Assembly: GCF_004353985.1 (NCBI RefSeq)
Contig: NZ_SMOA01000024.1
Coordinates: forward strand, 1-45,896
Source of the DNA: Paracraurococcus ruber
GTDB lineage: Bacteria > Pseudomonadota > Alphaproteobacteria > Acetobacterales > Acetobacteraceae
DNA length: 45,896 bases
Reading direction: 5' to 3'
Position 1 is the first letter of the stretch. Every line of letters begins with the position of its first letter. This document shows positions 8,009 through 14,669 of the stretch, one piece after another. The translations under genes were made by a program, and so were the position numbers. The notes below the pieces were generated by a model. It was given only the letters and a program-made list of their open reading frames with translations. It was not told where the DNA came from and made no database searches.

Positions 8009-8422
8009 ATGGCGACCGGAACGAAGGGCAAGGGGGCGAAGGCCCCGGCCAAGGCCGCCAAGGCGGCGGAGACCAAGGTGGCGAAGCCCGCCAAGGCCGC
8101 GCCCGCCAAGGCCGCGAAGGAAACCAAGACCGCGAAGGAGCCCAAGGCCAAGGCCGTGAAGGCGCCGAAGTCGGGCGACAAGCCGAATGCGCTGCAGCAG
8201 CCCCTGACCCCTTCGGCCGAGCTGGCCGCGGTGGTGGGCGCTGGCCCGATGGCCCGCGGCGAGGTGGTGAGCAAGGTCTGGGAATACATCAAGGCCGGCA
8301 ACCTGCAGAACCCGCAGGACAAGCGCGAGATCCTGGCCGACGACAAGCTCAAGAAGATCTTCGGCAAGGACAAGGTGACGATGTTCGAGATGAACAAGCA
8401 CCTCGCTGCCCATCTGAAGTAA
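8009..8422 (+). CDS. SWIB/MDM2-domain protein with Lys/Ala-rich N-terminal tail
   Basis: A 137-residue protein in two parts. Residues 1 to about 55 are Lys/Ala/Pro-rich and repetitive (KAPAKAAKAAETKVAKPAKA), resembling histone H1-like tails. Residues about 60-137 form a SWIB domain: LTPSAELAAVVG, ARGEVVSKVWEYIKAGNLQ, KREILADDKLKKIFGKDKVTMFEMNKHL. In eukaryotes SWIB domains occur in chromatin-remodelling complexes. Bacterial stand-alone forms are known from chlamydiae and many alphaproteobacteria, and their role is not settled; DNA compaction or topology is the usual guess. The start ATG 8009 is preceded by GGAGGG. It is flanked by a strong hairpin and then by a sigma-54 promoter for the next operon, so it is transcribed alone. 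Confidence 0.92.
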   Translation: MATGTKGKGAKAPAKAAKAAETKVAKPAKAAPAKAAKETKTAKEPKAKAVKAPKSGDKPNALQQPLTPSAELAAVVGAGPMARGEVVSKVWEYIKAGNLQNPQDKREILADDKLKKIFGKDKVTMFEMNKHLAAHLK

Positions 8423-8433
8423 CGCCGGGATGC

Positions 8434-8452
8434 GGCGCCCCGTCGGGGCGCC
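8434..8452 (+). terminator. hairpin after the SWIB gene
   Basis: GGCGCCCC-GTC-GGGGCGCC is a perfect 8-bp stem with a 3-base loop, 11 bases after the SWIB stop and 4 bases before the -24 element of the next promoter. It has no T-tract, like the other candidate terminators in this window. Confidence 0.55.
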
Positions 8453-8456
8453 CATC

Positions 8457-8472
8457 TGGCACGCGCATTGCT
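8457..8472 (+). promoter_or_regulatory. sigma-54 (RpoN) promoter, full consensus match
   Basis: The bases TGGCACGCGCATTGCT match the sigma-54 consensus TGGCACRNNNNTTGCW at every defined position, with the invariant GG (-24) and GC (-12) 10 bases apart. It lies 33 bases before the ATG of the VOC gene and reads toward the ABC importer operon. Transcription should start about 12 bases beyond the GC, near 8482, and requires an AAA+ activator such as NtrC. I see no clear activator palindrome in the short space upstream; such sites may lie in the SWIB gene. Confidence 0.8.
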
Positions 8473-8504
8473 AGCCTTTCCGCAGAGTCCGGGGAGAGGC
8501 CAGC

Positions 8505-9029
8505 ATGCCGGAGACATTGCCCGCCGAGCCGCCTGCCGAGCCGATGGTGGCGGGCCTGTTCCATGTCGCGGTCAAGACCAACGACCTGGACGCGACGGTC
8601 GCCTTCTACACGCGCATCCTGGGCCTGCGGAACGGCTTCCGGCCCGATTTCGGCTATCCCGGCGCCTGGCTGTACGTGCCCGTGGCCGGCGGCCCGGCCA
8701 TCCTGCACATCTATGCCGGCGGCCCGGCGCTGCTGCCCGACGGCATCGCCCCGTCCGGCACCGCGGCGATCGACCATGTCTCGCTCGCCTGCCGCGGCTT
8801 CCAGGGCTATGTCGCGCGCTTCCGCGCGGCCGGGCTGGACTGGCGGGAATTCCTCGTCCCCGGCACCACGCTCTGGCAGTTGTTCGTCTACGACCCGTCC
8901 GGCGTACAGTGCGAGCTGACCTTCGAGGGCGCGGGGGAAAGCGGGCCGCCGCCCGACATGTCGCCCGGTCGCGCCTATGTCGCGGGCAGCAGCTTCTTCG
9001 ACCCCGCCACCTATCCCAAGCTGCGCTGA
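8505..9029 (+). CDS. VOC-superfamily (glyoxalase/dioxygenase-like) protein
   Basis: A 174-residue cytoplasmic metalloprotein-like gene of the vicinal oxygen chelate fold. The N-terminal half begins AGLFHVAVKTNDLDATVAFYTRILGLR with a candidate metal His. The second half has AIDHVSLACRG (His) and VQCELTFEG (Glu), which together complete the usual His/His/Glu metal site. ATG 8505 is preceded by GGGGAGAG. It is the first gene behind the sigma-54 promoter, and the next gene starts 10 bases after its stop with AGGAGG overlapping that stop. It probably acts on the substrate imported by the following ABC transporter or on a product of it. The reaction cannot be named from the sequence. Confidence 0.88.
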   Translation: MPETLPAEPPAEPMVAGLFHVAVKTNDLDATVAFYTRILGLRNGFRPDFGYPGAWLYVPVAGGPAILHIYAGGPALLPDGIAPSGTAAIDHVSLACRGFQGYVARFRAAGLDWREFLVPGTTLWQLFVYDPSGVQCELTFEGAGESGPPPDMSPGRAYVAGSSFFDPATYPKLR

Positions 9030-9039
9030 GGAGGCCGCC

Positions 9040-10002
9040 ATGCACCGCCGCGCGCTGCTGCTGGGCAGCCTCGCCAGCCCTTTCGTCATCGGCAGCGCCC
9101 GCGCCGCCGATGCGGTGAAGGTGGCGACCTTCGACGCCGCCTCCACGCTCCCCTATTTCGTCGCGCTGACGCGGGGCTTCTTCGCCGATGCCGGGATCGC
9201 GCCGCAGGGCACCCCGCTGGCGACCCATCCGCTGATCGTGCAGGCGCTGGTCAGCGGCGATGCCGAGGCCTGCACCAACCTGGTGACGCTGGAAGCGGCG
9301 AACATCAACAGCCGTCGCGCCAACACGGTTCTGTTCTTCTCGGTGAACGGGCAGAATGCCGAGCACCGCATGGAGCAGTTCGTGGTGAAGCCGGGCAGCA
9401 GCGCGAAGGCGCTGGCCGACCTGAAGGGGGCGCGCATCCTCTCGGCCCCGGGGCCGGGCAACATGGCGGCGGCGCGCGGCGTGCTCTCGGCGGCCGGGCT
9501 GCAGGAGGGACGGGACTACACGCTGGTGGAGCAGCCCATGGGCATGCATGTCGGCGCCATGCAGTCCGGCCAGTTCGACGCCGCCTATACGCTGGAACCC
9601 GTGGCGACCATCGGCGAGCGGGCCGGCGCCATGCAGCGGCTGGAGGCGGGGGTGATCGCCACGCATATGCTCGGCCGGCGGGACGCGAAGGCTTTCGCGA
9701 GTGGCGCCGGCTTCTCCGGCCGCTTCCTGGAGAGCCGGCCCGATGTGGCGCGGCGCTATGCAGAGGCCTGGGGGCGGGCGGTGCAGGCGATCCGTACCGA
9801 TCCGACGACGCGGCAGGTGCTGACCAGCCACCTGAACACGCCGGCGGAGCTTGCCGCGGTGATGCCGCTGCAGGCCTTCACGCTGGTGAAGGAACTGACC
9901 GCGCAGGACCGCGCCGACATGCAGCGCTTCGTCGACCTGGCGGTGCAGCAGGGCGTGGTGCGCGAGCGGATCGAGGTGGACCGCTTCCTCCGGGCGCTGT
10001 GA
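9040..10002 (+). CDS. NitT/TauT-type ABC transporter substrate-binding protein
   Basis: A 320-residue periplasmic binding protein with a signal peptide (MHRRALLLGSLASPFVIGSARAAD). The mature part opens with VKVATFDAASTLPYFVALTRGFFADAGI, the pattern of the SsuA/TauA/NMT1 group, followed by ADLKGARILSAPGPGNMAAARGVL and the hinge-region FDAAYTLEPVATI. ATG 9040 has AGGAGG 5 bases upstream; the longer frame from 8977 overlaps the VOC gene and is rejected. The ATPase and permease genes follow with overlapping ends, so the importer is complete. This family takes up sulfonates, nitrate, pyrimidine precursors and aromatic acids; the ligand here is unknown. Confidence 0.92.
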   Translation: MHRRALLLGSLASPFVIGSARAADAVKVATFDAASTLPYFVALTRGFFADAGIAPQGTPLATHPLIVQALVSGDAEACTNLVTLEAANINSRRANTVLFFSVNGQNAEHRMEQFVVKPGSSAKALADLKGARILSAPGPGNMAAARGVLSAAGLQEGRDYTLVEQPMGMHVGAMQSGQFDAAYTLEPVATIGERAGAMQRLEAGVIATHMLGRRDAKAFASGAGFSGRFLESRPDVARRYAEAWGRAVQAIRTDPTTRQVLTSHLNTPAELAAVMPLQAFTLVKELTAQDRADMQRFVDLAVQQGVVRERIEVDRFLRAL

Positions 10003-10796
10003 TGGACGGGCCGGGCGTCCCGCCACGGGACGCGGCGATGTCGGTGCGGGGGCTGCGGAAGGCCTTCGGCGGGCAGCCGGTCTATTCCGGCTTCGACCTG
10101 GATGTCCGGCGCGGCGACATCCTGGCGATCTTCGGCCCGAATGGCTGCGGCAAGTCCACGCTGATCAACATGGCGGCCGGGCTGCTGCCGCTGGATGGCG
10201 GCAGCATCCTGTACGACGGCCGGGAGGTGCGGGAGGTCCGCATCGGCTATGTCTTCCAGAACTACCGGGAGGCGCTGTTCCCCTGGCTGCGCGCCGCCGA
10301 CAACATTCGTTACCCGCTGCGCCGGCTGGGCCTGCCGAAGCGGGAGATCGAGGCGCGGCTGGAGCGGCTGACGAGCGACTTCCGCATCCGCTTCGACCTG
10401 GCGCGCCACCCCTACGAACTCTCGGGCGGGCAGCAGCAATTGGTCTCGGTCATGCGGGCGCTGGCGGTCGAGCCGGAGGTGCTGTTCCTCGACGAGCCCT
10501 TCTCGGCGCTGGATTTCGAGACGACGCTGGACCTGCGGGCCCTGCTGCAGGATGTGCTGAAGCGGCTGCGGGTGACGACGCTGCTGGTCTCGCATGACCT
10601 GGAGGAATCGATCGCCCTGGCCGACCGGCTGCTGATGCTGACGCGGCGGCCGACCACCGTCGCCGACGACATGGCGGTGGAATTGCCCTGGCCGCGCACG
10701 AGCGCGACCTTGTCGGAGCCCGGCTTCGTCGCGCTGAAGCGGCGCTGCCTGGCGGTGTTCGAGGCCGCGGTCGCGGGGCGGCCGGTGGCGGCATGA
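10002..10796 (+). CDS. NitT/TauT-type ABC transporter ATP-binding protein
   Basis: A cytoplasmic ATPase of about 264 residues that powers the importer. Seen directly: Walker A GPNGCGKST, Q-loop FQNYREALFPW, signature LSGGQQQ, Walker B VLFLDEP, D-loop SALD and the switch His in LLVSHDLEES. This order and the short length match SsuB/TauB-type subunits. The ATG at 10002 shares one base with the stop of the binding-protein gene; an in-frame GTG at 9999 and an ATG at 10038 (MSVRGL) are alternatives. The stop overlaps the permease start (ATGA), so translation is probably coupled. Confidence 0.95.
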   Translation: MDGPGVPPRDAAMSVRGLRKAFGGQPVYSGFDLDVRRGDILAIFGPNGCGKSTLINMAAGLLPLDGGSILYDGREVREVRIGYVFQNYREALFPWLRAADNIRYPLRRLGLPKREIEARLERLTSDFRIRFDLARHPYELSGGQQQLVSVMRALAVEPEVLFLDEPFSALDFETTLDLRALLQDVLKRLRVTTLLVSHDLEESIALADRLLMLTRRPTTVADDMAVELPWPRTSATLSEPGFVALKRRCLAVFEAAVAGRPVAA

Positions 10797-11530
10797 GGGG
10801 GCTGCTGGGCGCCGCCGGCTTCATCGCGCTGTGGTGGCTGGCGGTGCTGCTGCGCCTGGCCGATCCGGTGCTGCTGCCGAGCCCGGCCGAGACCTTGCGG
10901 GAGACCTGGGCGGCGCTGCAGGGCGGGCCGCTGCTGCACGACCTGACGCGGACCGTCTGGCGGACGGTGCAGGCCTTCGTCATCGCCACGGCGGTCGGGG
11001 TGCCGCTCGGCATCGCGCTGGGGGCGAAGGAGGGCGTCTATCGCTCCGTCGAGTTCGTGGTGGATTTCTTCCGCTCGACCCCGGCTTCGGCGCTGTTCCC
11101 TCTGTTCCTCATCCTGTTCGGCGTGGGGGAGGGGACGAAGGTGGCGGTGGCCGCCTTCGGCGCGGCGCTGGTGATCCTGTTCAATGCCGCCTACGGCGTG
11201 ATGAATGCGCGGCGGACGCGGGTGCTGGCGGCGCGGGTGATGGGCGCCGGCGAGGCGCGCATCCTCTGGGACGTGCTGCTGTGGGAGGCGCTGCCGCAGG
11301 TGCTGGTGGGCATGCGCGCCGGCGTGTCGCTGGCGCTGGTCATCGTGGTGGTGGCGGAGATGTTCATCGGCAGCACGGACGGCTTGGGCCAGCGGGTGAT
11401 CGTGGCGCAGAGCCTGTTCGAGAGCGGGCTGATGTATGGCGTGATCTTCCTGGCCGGCGCCCTGGGCTACCTGCTGAACCTGACCTTCCTCGTGTTGGAG
11501 AAACGCTTCGTCCACTGGGCCGGGCGCTGA
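10793..11530 (+). CDS. NitT/TauT-type ABC transporter permease
   Basis: A 245-residue inner-membrane protein with about six hydrophobic segments. The ATPase-contact EAA loop is visible as RVMGAGEARILWDVLLWEALPQ followed by GMRAG, the BPD-type permease signature. It starts by a 4-base overlap (ATGA) with the ATPase gene and is the last gene of the sigma-54-driven operon. A hairpin begins 3 bases after its stop. One permease gene is enough because such permeases work as homodimers. Confidence 0.94.
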   Translation: MRGLLGAAGFIALWWLAVLLRLADPVLLPSPAETLRETWAALQGGPLLHDLTRTVWRTVQAFVIATAVGVPLGIALGAKEGVYRSVEFVVDFFRSTPASALFPLFLILFGVGEGTKVAVAAFGAALVILFNAAYGVMNARRTRVLAARVMGAGEARILWDVLLWEALPQVLVGMRAGVSLALVIVVVAEMFIGSTDGLGQRVIVAQSLFESGLMYGVIFLAGALGYLLNLTFLVLEKRFVHWAGR

Positions 11531-11532
11531 CT

Positions 11533-11555
11533 CGAGGAGGGCAAGGCCCCCCTCG
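11533..11555. terminator. hairpin between convergent permease and monooxygenase genes
   Basis: CGAGGAGGGC and GCCCCCCTCG pair over 10 positions with one A/C mismatch around an AAG loop. It fills the whole 25-base gap and touches the monooxygenase stop codon. It probably stops transcription in both directions. Confidence 0.6.
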
Positions 11556-12719
11556 CTAGAGTCCCGGAATGTCGGTGTAGAGCCGCCGGAGCTTGCCGAG
11601 GAAATCGGCACCGGTCTTCGCCCGCGATCCCTCGACCGGATCGCCGCCGGGCAGCATGGTGTCGCTGGCCTCCAGGCTGAACGCCCGCACGAATTCCACC
11701 CTCGCATCGCGCAACGCGCCGATCTCCGTGACGCCGCCGCCGCGGCGCAGCACCAGGCCCGCGACGATGCCGTCCTCGATTGCCTGGGTGGCGCCCTGGC
11801 CGAGCGTGGGGACCATGGCATGCGCGGCATCGCCGAGGAACAGCACCCGGCCGTCGCAGGCGCCGCGCAGCAGCGGCGAGTCCTGCAGCCTGGCCCAGTG
11901 CAGGTCGGCGATCTGCCGACGGATGCGGTCCACCATCCAGGCGACGGCGGGGCAGGCGACGCGGTCCCGCGGCAGATAGAGCGCGGCCTGGTGCGCGGCG
12001 GATTTCACCGCCTCCGGCACCTCCGCCTCCGGCGCCGGAAGCGGCACGCTGCCCGCGATATAGGCGCCGCCGCCCGGCAGGCGGTAGGAGAGTAGCCGGG
12101 CGCGACCGTTGAACCACTGGCCGTAATCGTCGTAGGGGCAGTCGGCGGCGTCCGGCACCAGCAGCCGGGTGAGGGCGATGCCGTGGAAGCGCGGCGCCGG
12201 CACGCCGGCGGTCAGGGCCCGCAGGCGCGAATAGCGGCCATCGCCGGCGACCAGCAGGTCGAAGCCGCCGGGCCGGTGCAGCGCGCCCTCCGTGTCGCGC
12301 AGCACGGGGGCGAGGCGGCCGGCGGGATCCTCCTCCAGCGCTTCCAGCGCCAGGCCACGACGGGTGAAGGCGGCGACGGGTGCGCGAAGCGCGCGGTAGA
12401 GCTCCGACCAGCGGAGGCGGATGCCGGGTTCCTCGGCGACGTCCAGCAGGTCGAGGTCGAAGAGCCGCTCGCCCCAGGCGGCGTCGATGAACCAGCGGCG
12501 CCAGGGCAGGGAGGCGGCGCGCACGGCGGCGTGGCGCATGGGCAGGGCAAGCCGCAGCGCCTTCAGCGCATTCGGCCCCACATTCAGGCCGGTGCCGGCC
12601 TCGGCTGCCGCATCCTCCTGCAGCCGGTCGAAGGCTTCGATGGCGAGGCCGGGCGCATCCGCCAGCATCTCCGCGAGCACGCTGCCGGCGACGCCGGTAC
12701 CGATGATGCCGATCCGCAT
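11556..12719 (-). CDS. FAD-dependent monooxygenase (aromatic hydroxylase family)
   Basis: A 387-residue flavoprotein of the PHBH/UbiH/salicylate hydroxylase group, which hydroxylates aromatic or heteroaromatic rings using NAD(P)H and O2. The N-terminal Rossmann dinucleotide motif is GIIGTGVAGSVLAEML. The mid-protein DG-type motif is LLVAGDGRYSRLR. The C-terminal FAD motif is VLFLGDAAHAMVPTLGQGATQAIEDG. ATG 12719 is chosen directly before the Rossmann strand. The gene is divergent from an amidohydrolase across 65 bases and convergent with the ABC operon. The pairing with an amidohydrolase would suit ring hydroxylation followed by hydrolysis, but the substrate is unknown. Confidence 0.92.
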   Translation of the reverse strand: MRIGIIGTGVAGSVLAEMLADAPGLAIEAFDRLQEDAAAEAGTGLNVGPNALKALRLALPMRHAAVRAASLPWRRWFIDAAWGERLFDLDLLDVAEEPGIRLRWSELYRALRAPVAAFTRRGLALEALEEDPAGRLAPVLRDTEGALHRPGGFDLLVAGDGRYSRLRALTAGVPAPRFHGIALTRLLVPDAADCPYDDYGQWFNGRARLLSYRLPGGGAYIAGSVPLPAPEAEVPEAVKSAAHQAALYLPRDRVACPAVAWMVDRIRRQIADLHWARLQDSPLLRGACDGRVLFLGDAAHAMVPTLGQGATQAIEDGIVAGLVLRRGGGVTEIGALRDARVEFVRAFSLEASDTMLPGGDPVEGSRAKTGADFLGKLRRLYTDIPGL

Positions 12720-12784
12720 GGCAGCCCGCCAAGCAACCGGCGCGCCAGCTTGCCGCGGCCGCCACGGCGCGGGAGCATGCCGGG

Positions 12785-13648
12785 ATGCTGATCGACAGCC
12801 ATATCCATCTCTGGCGTGCGGGGGAGGGGCCGGAGCCCTGGATCCGCCGCAAGCTCGCCGGGCTGGACCGGGACCGCACCCTGGCCGACTACCGCCGCGC
12901 CAGCGAAGGCCTGGCGGTGGATGGCGTGGTGCTGGTGCATGCGACCGAGGACCCGGCCGAGACGCCCTGGCTGCTGCGCCTGGCCGAGGCGGAGACGCAG
13001 GTGGCGGCGGTGATCGGCTGGGCCGATCTGGCCGACCCCGACACGCCGCGGCGTCTCGATGGCTGGATGGCGCTGTCGCCGAAGTTCCGCGGGCTGCGCG
13101 CCATGCCGGCCTTCGGCGAAGGCGCGGCGCTGGCGCCGGCGGCGCGGGACACGCTGCGGGCCATGGCGCGGCGTGGCCTGGTGCTGGACCTGCTGGCGGC
13201 ACCGGCGCAGCTGCCGCTGGTTCTGCGACTGAAGGACGCGGTGCCGGACCTGTCGGTGATGCTGAACCATTGCGGCCGGCCGCTGACCGCGACGGGCGAT
13301 CCCGGCGCCTGGGCGGATGCGCTGCGCGCCGTGGCGCGGGCGACGGATGTGCACTGCAAGCTGTCGAGCCTGGCGGAGCGGGCCGGCATGGACTGGACCG
13401 TCGCGCGGCTGCAGCCCTTCCTCGACGTGGTGCTGGAGAGCTTCGGGCCGCACCGCCTCGCCTTCGGCAGCAACTGGCCGGTGGTCGACATCGCCGCTTC
13501 CTGGGCCGGCTGGTGGGCGGCGCTGGAGGCGATGCTGCGGCCGCATGCGCTTGACGCGGCGGCGCGCGCAGCGATCCTCGGCGGCACCGCGGCGGGGTTC
13601 TACGGCATCGCGCCGCAGGCCGGCCTGCGGGATGGCGAACCGGCCTGA
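12785..13648 (+). CDS. amidohydrolase family 2 protein (COG3618, lactonase-like TIM barrel)
   Basis: A 287-residue cytoplasmic hydrolase of the group that includes L-fuconolactonase and 2-pyrone-4,6-dicarboxylate lactonase. The N-terminal metal motif is IDSHIHLW (HxH). A central VMLNHCGRP (His) and the C-terminal LAFGSNWPV, in the position where this family usually has an Asp-containing strand, are visible. ATG 12785 begins right at the conserved motif. It is divergent from the FAD monooxygenase. Its last five residues, ...GEPA, share their DNA with a hairpin whose other arm is the end of the opposing epimerase gene. Substrate not predictable; a lactone or cyclic ester is likely. Confidence 0.88.
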   Translation: MLIDSHIHLWRAGEGPEPWIRRKLAGLDRDRTLADYRRASEGLAVDGVVLVHATEDPAETPWLLRLAEAETQVAAVIGWADLADPDTPRRLDGWMALSPKFRGLRAMPAFGEGAALAPAARDTLRAMARRGLVLDLLAAPAQLPLVLRLKDAVPDLSVMLNHCGRPLTATGDPGAWADALRAVARATDVHCKLSSLAERAGMDWTVARLQPFLDVVLESFGPHRLAFGSNWPVVDIAASWAGWWAALEAMLRPHALDAAARAAILGGTAAGFYGIAPQAGLRDGEPA

Positions 13649-13676
13649 TCCGGGGTGCGGCGTCAGGCCGGTTCGC
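13635..13676. terminator. 14-bp inverted repeat formed by the 3' ends of two convergent genes
   Basis: GCGAACCGGCCTGA (13635-13648) and its exact reverse complement (13663-13676) flank a 14-base loop. Each arm is coding and ends in the TGA of its own gene, so both proteins end in Glu-Pro-Ala. This should act as a bidirectional terminator, although no T-tract is present. Confidence 0.7.
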
Positions 13677-14586
13677 GCGACAGCCAGTCCAGATAGGCGG
13701 CGAGGCCCGCCTCCGGCGTCACCTGCGGCGTCCAGCCCAGCGCCGCGCGCGCCGCTGCGATGCTGAAATCTCCCTGCCGGTATTCCGCCAGCCGATGCCC
13801 CGGCGTGAACCGGGCGCGCCAGCCCGGGCGCAGCGCCGTGATCCGCGCGGCGATCCCCGTGACCGGCAGGCTCGGGCCGCCGACGATGTTGCAGGCGAGG
13901 CCGGCGATGTCCGGCGCATCGAGCGCCGCCAGCAGGGCGGACACGGCGTCCTCCACGTGCAGCAACGGCACCGGGAAGCTGCCATCATGGTCCACCGCGG
14001 TCTCCGGCATGCCCCTGGCGGCGTCGCGCACCATGCGGGCGGTCAGGCTGGGCGTGGTCCGGCGCGGACCATAGACCCAGCCGAGGCGCAGCGCGCAGGC
14101 CGCCACGCCATGCTCCGCGGCATAGGCGCGCAGCGCTGCCTCCGCCGCCGCCTTGCTGGCGCCATAGGCGTCGCGCGCCAGCAGCGGCGCCGCCTCCGTG
14201 ACCGGGTCCATGCCCGCCGGCGTGTCGCCATAGGCATGGACCGAGGAGCAGAAGACGAAGCGCGGCACGCGGAAGATCCGTGCGAGCTCGAGCAGCGTCA
14301 CGGTGCCGGCGGCATTCGCGGCGAAGATGCCTGCGGGGTGGTCCTTCGCCAGCATCTGGCCGGAAATGCCGCCGCAATGCAGGATGGCCGCGACGCCGCG
14401 GGCGACCAGCGCGGCCAGTCGCGCGGTGTCGGTGAGCTCGGCGGGCACAACCTCGAAGGGCAGGCCCGGCGGGGCGATGCGGTCGGTGGCCAGGACCGGG
14501 CGGCCGGAGGCGAGCAGCCGTTCCGCCGCACGCCGGCCGATCAGGCCCGCCGCGCCGGTGACGAGGACCGCCCCTGATGCCGCCAT
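13663..14586 (-). CDS. NAD-dependent epimerase/dehydratase (extended SDR)
   Basis: A 307-residue Rossmann-fold enzyme acting on nucleotide sugars or similar substrates. The N-terminal cofactor motif is VLVTGAAGLIGRRAAERLL; the catalytic YxxxK is in AYGASKAAAEAAL; FVFCSSVHAYG supplies the usual Ser. ATG 14586 has AGGGGGG upstream; an ORF extension to 14679 runs into the divergent gene and is rejected. The C-terminus is the GEPA/REPA-type shared end described at 13635-13676. It is divergent from the family-5 binding protein and not next to polysaccharide genes, so a catabolic role on a sugar acid is as likely as biosynthesis. Confidence 0.9.
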   Translation of the reverse strand: MAASGAVLVTGAAGLIGRRAAERLLASGRPVLATDRIAPPGLPFEVVPAELTDTARLAALVARGVAAILHCGGISGQMLAKDHPAGIFAANAAGTVTLLELARIFRVPRFVFCSSVHAYGDTPAGMDPVTEAAPLLARDAYGASKAAAEAALRAYAAEHGVAACALRLGWVYGPRRTTPSLTARMVRDAARGMPETAVDHDGSFPVPLLHVEDAVSALLAALDAPDIAGLACNIVGGPSLPVTGIAARITALRPGWRARFTPGHRLAEYRQGDFSIAAARAALGWTPQVTPEAGLAAYLDWLSREPA

Positions 14587-14602
14587 CCGCGTCCCCCCTG
14601 GC

Positions 14603-14633
14603 TTGACATGCTGCGCTGCGGCGACGGTAAGCT
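14603..14633 (+). promoter_or_regulatory. candidate sigma-70-type promoter for the family-5 binding protein gene
   Basis: A perfect -35 TTGACA (14603-14608) is followed after 19 bases by TAAGCT (14628-14633) as a poor -10. The spacing is long and the -10 weak, but TTGACA is rare in this G+C-rich window and lies in the divergent gap just upstream of ATG 14670. Confidence 0.4.
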
Positions 14634-14669
14634 TGCGCCCGACAGCGGACAAGGCGGGGAGAGCATCGC

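Noticed and set aside
14599-14614. TGGCTTGACATGCTGC as a possible sigma-54 promoter
   Set aside because: The -24/-12 spacing is off by one base; the embedded TTGACA fits a sigma-70 -35 better.
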